This document shows, piece after piece, positions 61,286 through 64,000 of a stretch of DNA of 64,000 nt. Under the pieces are notes generated by a model, which was not told where the DNA came from, made no database searches, and saw nothing but the letters and a program-made list of their open reading frames with translations. This DNA comes from Novosphingobium cyanobacteriorum (lineage in GTDB: Bacteria > Pseudomonadota > Alphaproteobacteria > Sphingomonadales > Sphingomonadaceae), in assembly GCF_029436685.1 (NCBI RefSeq), contig NZ_JAROCY010000017.1:35949-99948 (forward strand), given 5' to 3'. The translations under genes were made by a program, and so were the position numbers. Within the stretch, counting starts at the first letter, position 1; each line of letters opens with the position of its first letter.

Positions 61286-61747
61286 CTAGAGCTCGGTCGA
61301 GTGATCATCGGTCGCGGTGAAACGCAGGCTGCAGTCGAGCACGAAGGTCGCTTCAGCCACATCGATCACCAATTCGCCGCAGGCACCGTCGTTGATCTCC
61401 CAGCCAGGATGGTGACGTTCGAGCGCCAGGTAGGTCAGCTGTTCGAGTGCCTGCCCGAGTGATTGCGGCTCTCTGGAACCGGTACGATCAACGCTGCCTG
61501 CTTCGCCTTCCAAGAGGGTCACATCCGGGCACGGGATCCACGCGCCGGCTGCATCGAGGCATGCACATTCTTCAACGGCACCGCTGTCGCCGCAGCCGTC
61601 AAAGCGGATCTCGACACGGGCGATGCCGGCATCCTGCAAGCGCGGAAGAATGGCGACCTTGAGCTGCTGAATCTCTTCAGCAACCTGCATCTGCCGCTCG
61701 GCCTGGCGAACGGCAAAATCGGCCATCACAGCCTCGATATCGATCAT
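61286..61747 (-). CDS. Island protein of unknown function (DUF6878-like)
   Basis: A 153-residue cytoplasmic protein with a charged N-terminal helix (MIDIEAVMADFAVRQAERQMQ...), a RVEIRFDGCGDSGAVEECAC stretch and HHPGWEINDGACGELVIDVAEATFVLDC. The FDGxGDSG and INDG-GE motifs recur in a sphingomonad plasmid family (DUF6878, tentative). It has an AGGAGG box and the next gene starts 10 bases after it. Confidence 0.65.
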   Translation of the reverse strand: MIDIEAVMADFAVRQAERQMQVAEEIQQLKVAILPRLQDAGIARVEIRFDGCGDSGAVEECACLDAAGAWIPCPDVTLLEGEAGSVDRTGSREPQSLGQALEQLTYLALERHHPGWEINDGACGELVIDVAEATFVLDCSLRFTATDDHSTEL

Positions 61748-61826
61748 GAACTGCCTCCTGTAGAAAGGAGCCAACGACCTCCGCTGGCTCAAACTGACAG
61801 GCGCGCGCCTTTCCTCTGATGGGCGA

Positions 61827-61851
61827 CGCCAGCGCCGATCCGGCGCTGGCG
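61827..61851. other. Perfect 11-bp hairpin
   Basis: CGCCAGCGCCG (61827-61837) and CGGCGCTGGCG (61841-61851) with a 3-base loop, between the DUF2493 and DUF6878-like genes. There is no U-run; likely an attenuator or RNA processing site. Confidence 0.6.
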
Positions 61852-61868
61852 CGAAGACCGACAGGGTC

Positions 61869-62822
61869 TTAGTCGGTCCTGACCGAAGAGCTCTTCGGAT
61901 TGGTACCGAGGGGCCCGCGCCGATCGACCACGGTGATCCGCCGGGCCTTGGCTTCGATGACCAGACGTTCGAGCACGCCATTGCCTGGAAAGGCGACGAC
62001 GTAGCGAGGATCGAGGGAAAGCATCCGCTCGTTGCGCTTGAAGCCGGCACGGGCGCCCAGGCGCATATCGAGCGAGAACGTGACCTGCGGGATGCCGCGC
62101 CGTTCGGCCCAGCTCGATGCCAGACGGTCGACGCCTTTGGTGTCGCCGCCATGGATGAGCACCATGTCAGGCACGCGGTCGCGGACCTTGTCGAGGGTGG
62201 CCCAGACGTTGTTGCCGAAGATCAGTGCATCGTCTTCGGTGGCATGACGAGTGCGCCCGCCAGCGAAGACGACCGGGGTTCCTTCGGGCACCGCTGCACG
62301 GCGTTTGGCCTCGGCACGGGCGCGCAGGAAGTCGCGCCCTTCGACGAGCGCCGAGGTCAGCATGGCGCTGTGATTGAAGCGCGAACTGGAGACCGGCTTC
62401 CAGGAGGAACCGAACTCGTTCAGGTAAAGGGCTGCTGCGACTTCGCGCATCTCCTCGAGCGCCAGCATCGAGCTCTCGGCGCATTGCGCCCGCTCGACCT
62501 GGGTCTCAAGGTCATGGGTGTGGACCTCGGATCCGTCGGCCGTAGCAATCAGCGCGCGGACCTCGTCGGTCGCCCGGTCGAGAGCTGTCGATTTGCGTTC
62601 CGCCGAGCGGTGGAAGATGTTGACGAAGGCCCAGCCAAGATCCTCGGCGTCGGCTTCAAGAGCGGTGCCGGACACCATGGCGAAAAGATCGGACCAGACC
62701 GCTTCGAGGGTTTGGACGACCGCTTCGCGGACCGGGAAATCGCTTGTCGATACGGGAGCAGGACCGATGGAAAAGCCGGCAAGATCGAGCCCGGCGAGTT
62801 GATCGGCAAATGACGTGTGCAT
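61869..62822 (-). CDS. SLOG/DUF2493-domain protein with long N-terminal region
   Basis: A 317-residue protein. The C-terminal ~140 residues carry a DUF2493 (YspA-like SLOG) Rossmann fold: PVVFAGGRTR at the nucleotide-binding strand, then MVLIHGGDTKGVDRLASSWAERRG and VAFPGNGVLERLVIEAK. SLOG proteins bind nucleotides and occur in phages, islands and defence systems. The N-terminal ~175 residues (helical, with HRSAERKSTALDRATDEVRAL) match nothing I recognise. ATG 62822 has an AGGAGG box. Confidence 0.8.
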   Translation of the reverse strand: MHTSFADQLAGLDLAGFSIGPAPVSTSDFPVREAVVQTLEAVWSDLFAMVSGTALEADAEDLGWAFVNIFHRSAERKSTALDRATDEVRALIATADGSEVHTHDLETQVERAQCAESSMLALEEMREVAAALYLNEFGSSWKPVSSSRFNHSAMLTSALVEGRDFLRARAEAKRRAAVPEGTPVVFAGGRTRHATEDDALIFGNNVWATLDKVRDRVPDMVLIHGGDTKGVDRLASSWAERRGIPQVTFSLDMRLGARAGFKRNERMLSLDPRYVVAFPGNGVLERLVIEAKARRITVVDRRGPLGTNPKSSSVRTD

Positions 62823-63124
62823 GGGGAAGTCCTCCTGACTGGCGTGAGGCCGACGCACCCGTTCATGGCTGCGCCAGCGAGAGCCCGTCAGGGCCAGCTT
62901 CAGGCAGGATTGCGCACCCGTCAGGGGGAACCCGGCTTGGCGGGCTGGCGCGGGCAGGCCTTGAGCCCGAAGGGCGACGGCCAACACGGGCCCGTCCAAG
63001 CCGGGTTGCGCAAAGCTGGCGGCTGGCCCAGGGCCTCTCTCGCATGGCGCCAGACCATGAGCGGCCGGCAAAGCTCAGTCAGGGATGGCAACCCAAAGCG
63101 CTGCTTCTGGCCAACTCGCAGACC
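62823..63124. other. Gap with imperfect long palindrome
   Basis: About 300 bases without a gene. AACCCGGCTTGGCGGGC (62929-62945) pairs with 62990-63007 with one bulge, and flanking stretches (CGAGAG.../...CTCTCG, 62878 and 63042) are also complementary, so the whole gap is an imperfect palindrome. Confidence 0.55.
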
Positions 63125-63547
63125 TCAAGCTGCGCGCTTGGTGTAGACCCCCTCGCCGTTCGACATGTGCCCGAGGCAATCGTAGTCGCCAAACATGACA
63201 TCGAAGCGGGATGCGATCTGGGACAGCCAGCGCTTTGCCCGCGGTGACCGGGCCGCGCGCCAATCGGCGTCCCGATATGCCCCGTCATCGCGTTCGACGA
63301 TCCAGACAGCGACCAGCCCTCCATAGATCGATACACCGAAATCCGCATAGGCATTGCGCATGAGGATCCGGTCTACCCGGCCACGCCATCCGTCATGCGG
63401 GATCAGGGACGGGAAGGCTTTGGCCGCCCTCTCGCGCAAGTCCTCGCGCAGCCATTCATAATCGAATTCCCAGTCGTCCTCGGCTTCGAACTCGAGCACC
63501 GTGAAGGCGACAATTGCGCCACTGGGATAGCTGACAGATCTACCCAT
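63125..63547 (-). CDS. Island protein of unknown function
   Basis: A 140-residue soluble protein, acidic in its first third (LEFEAEDDWEFDYEWLREDL) and with GVSIYGGLVAVWIVERDD and SRFDVMFGDYDCLGHMSNGEGVYTK further on. I do not recognise the family. The ATG has GGGAGG upstream. It is 11 bases after the zincin gene and probably co-transcribed with it. Confidence 0.65.
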   Translation of the reverse strand: MGRSVSYPSGAIVAFTVLEFEAEDDWEFDYEWLREDLRERAAKAFPSLIPHDGWRGRVDRILMRNAYADFGVSIYGGLVAVWIVERDDGAYRDADWRAARSPRAKRWLSQIASRFDVMFGDYDCLGHMSNGEGVYTKRAA

Positions 63548-63558
63548 GGCACCCTCCC

Positions 63559-63900
63559 TCAGGCCGCAAGCACGTCGACAGACGCGTCGTCAAACTGTTC
63601 AGGCATGGCCCTCCCGCCAAGCTTCAGGAGCAGGCTCGCGGCTTCTTCGGCCTTGGCTGCAGCGGTCAGGATGGCGCGGTCATCGTCTTTCAGAAGCTTG
63701 AGCCAATGCTCGATATAGCTTGCGTGGCTGTCGAGGTGCGTGACCGGCAGCCCCAGCTCGGCGCCGAGCATGGCGCTCGAAAGTTCGGCGACAAGTTCCT
63801 CGGCGGCATAGGCTGCCGTTCCGAAACGGTTCTTGAGATCCCGTCCCAAGCGGCTGGCATGGCCGGTCCAGTGCGATAGCTCGTGGTAGGTCCCATCCAT
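63559..63900 (-). CDS. ArdC-type zincin metallopeptidase domain (N-terminal domain absent)
   Basis: A 113-residue protein beginning MDGTYHELSHWTGHASRLGRD. HELSHWTGH (H-E-x2-H) and the downstream EELVAELSSAML, with a third ligand Glu, form the zinc site of the ArdC C-terminal domain; LDSHASYIEHWLKLLKDDDRAI is also typical. Full ArdC antirestriction proteins (about 300 residues) have an ssDNA-binding N-terminal domain, missing here, and the stretch upstream (to 64000) holds a hairpin rather than coding sequence. ATG 63900 has an AAGGA box. It may be a stand-alone peptidase or a truncated ArdC. Confidence 0.8.
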   Translation of the reverse strand: MDGTYHELSHWTGHASRLGRDLKNRFGTAAYAAEELVAELSSAMLGAELGLPVTHLDSHASYIEHWLKLLKDDDRAILTAAAKAEEAASLLLKLGGRAMPEQFDDASVDVLAA

Positions 63901-63968
63901 AACGTGTCCTTTCTGTCCTCTTCTGCCAATCAAGCAGGACACATGATCCGAGCCCCCTCTTCTCTGCC

Positions 63969-64000
63969 GGACAGGGAGGGCCCGAGGGCCCTTCCTGTCC
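63969..64000. other. Palindrome at the right edge
   Basis: 15-base arms 63969-63983 and 63986-64000 (GGACAGG...AGGGCCC and its near-complement) with a 2-base loop. It is the hairpin upstream of the zincin gene, possibly a terminator of a gene outside the window or a repeat. Confidence 0.6.

Noticed and set aside
62744..63247. Plus-strand frames over the island gap 62823-63124
   Set aside because: They overlap the DUF2493 and zincin-neighbour genes antisense and show only Arg/Gly/Ala-rich composition.
1..64000. CRISPR arrays, insertion sequences, integrases, rRNA genes, riboswitches
   Set aside because: No regularly spaced repeats, no transposase or recombinase motifs, no rRNA, and no recognisable riboswitch aptamer were found on either strand.

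Overview
The window is GC-rich chromosomal DNA of an alphaproteobacterium, most likely a sphingomonad (Sphingomonadales, Novosphingobium/Sphingobium type). This rests on gene order (rpsB-tsf-pyrH-frr-uppS-cdsA-dxr-rseP-bamA-skp-fabZ; ccmC-D-E-F-G-H-I; dapF-mtaB-ftsY-yciB), on the absence of lpxD/lpxA beside skp and fabZ (sphingomonads replace LPS with glycosphingolipids), and on an accessory region whose small families resemble those of sphingomonad plasmids and islands. No species can be named from sequence alone.

Layout. 1-6.2 kb: a partial acyltransferase, a PilZ protein, two glycosyltransferases separated by a strikingly AT-rich gap, a secreted YbjN-like protein, an alpha/beta hydrolase and a TauE/SafE exporter. 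6.5-16.8 kb: asd, a DPP-IV-type peptidase, then the ribosome/SRP block ffh-rpsP-rimM ... trmD-rplS, which is interrupted by a serine beta-lactamase-like hydrolase, a VapBC toxin-antitoxin pair with a repeat operator, and two small membrane proteins. 17.1-23.6 kb (plus strand): a GGDEF-EAL protein, dapF-mtaB-ftsY-yciB as an overlapping operon, a PuuD-like membrane protein and an Ala-rich lipoprotein. 23.7-27.1 kb: a response regulator, an HWE-type PAS histidine kinase and the Kup potassium transporter. 27.3-32.5 kb: cytochrome c maturation genes including a 46-codon ccmD, a tRNA-like sequence abutting the ccmC start, and tRNA-His. 32.6-35.8 kb: pseudopilin genes gspH-I-J-K, a MarR regulator and rpmE. 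36-47.2 kb: the envelope biogenesis and translation cluster fabZ to rpsB. 47.6-50.2 kb: two GAAC-N7-GAAC (LexA-like) boxes and a DnaA box ahead of a small membrane ORF, pssA-psd, and a Flp pilin.

From about 50.3 kb the content becomes accessory. First comes a heavy-metal-type RND efflux operon (adaptor, pump, outer membrane factor) overlapping its own OmpR-type regulator and histidine kinase. Then follow an AlpA-like regulator, an XRE-like regulator with a LexA-like box upstream, a truncated conjugative pilin, and a plasmid-style set (ssb, three or four families of unknown function, a SLOG/DUF2493 protein, an ArdC-type zincin domain). No integrase, transposase or CRISPR array is visible. The accessory part looks like a decayed integrative or plasmid-derived island that runs beyond the right edge.

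The observations most worth a second look are the LexA-box/DnaA-box small membrane gene at 47.6-48.0 kb, the tRNA-like sequence that shares its last base with the ccmC start codon, the palindromic elements at 0.7 and 36.0 kb, and the structured palindromes and unknown families of the 58-64 kb island.
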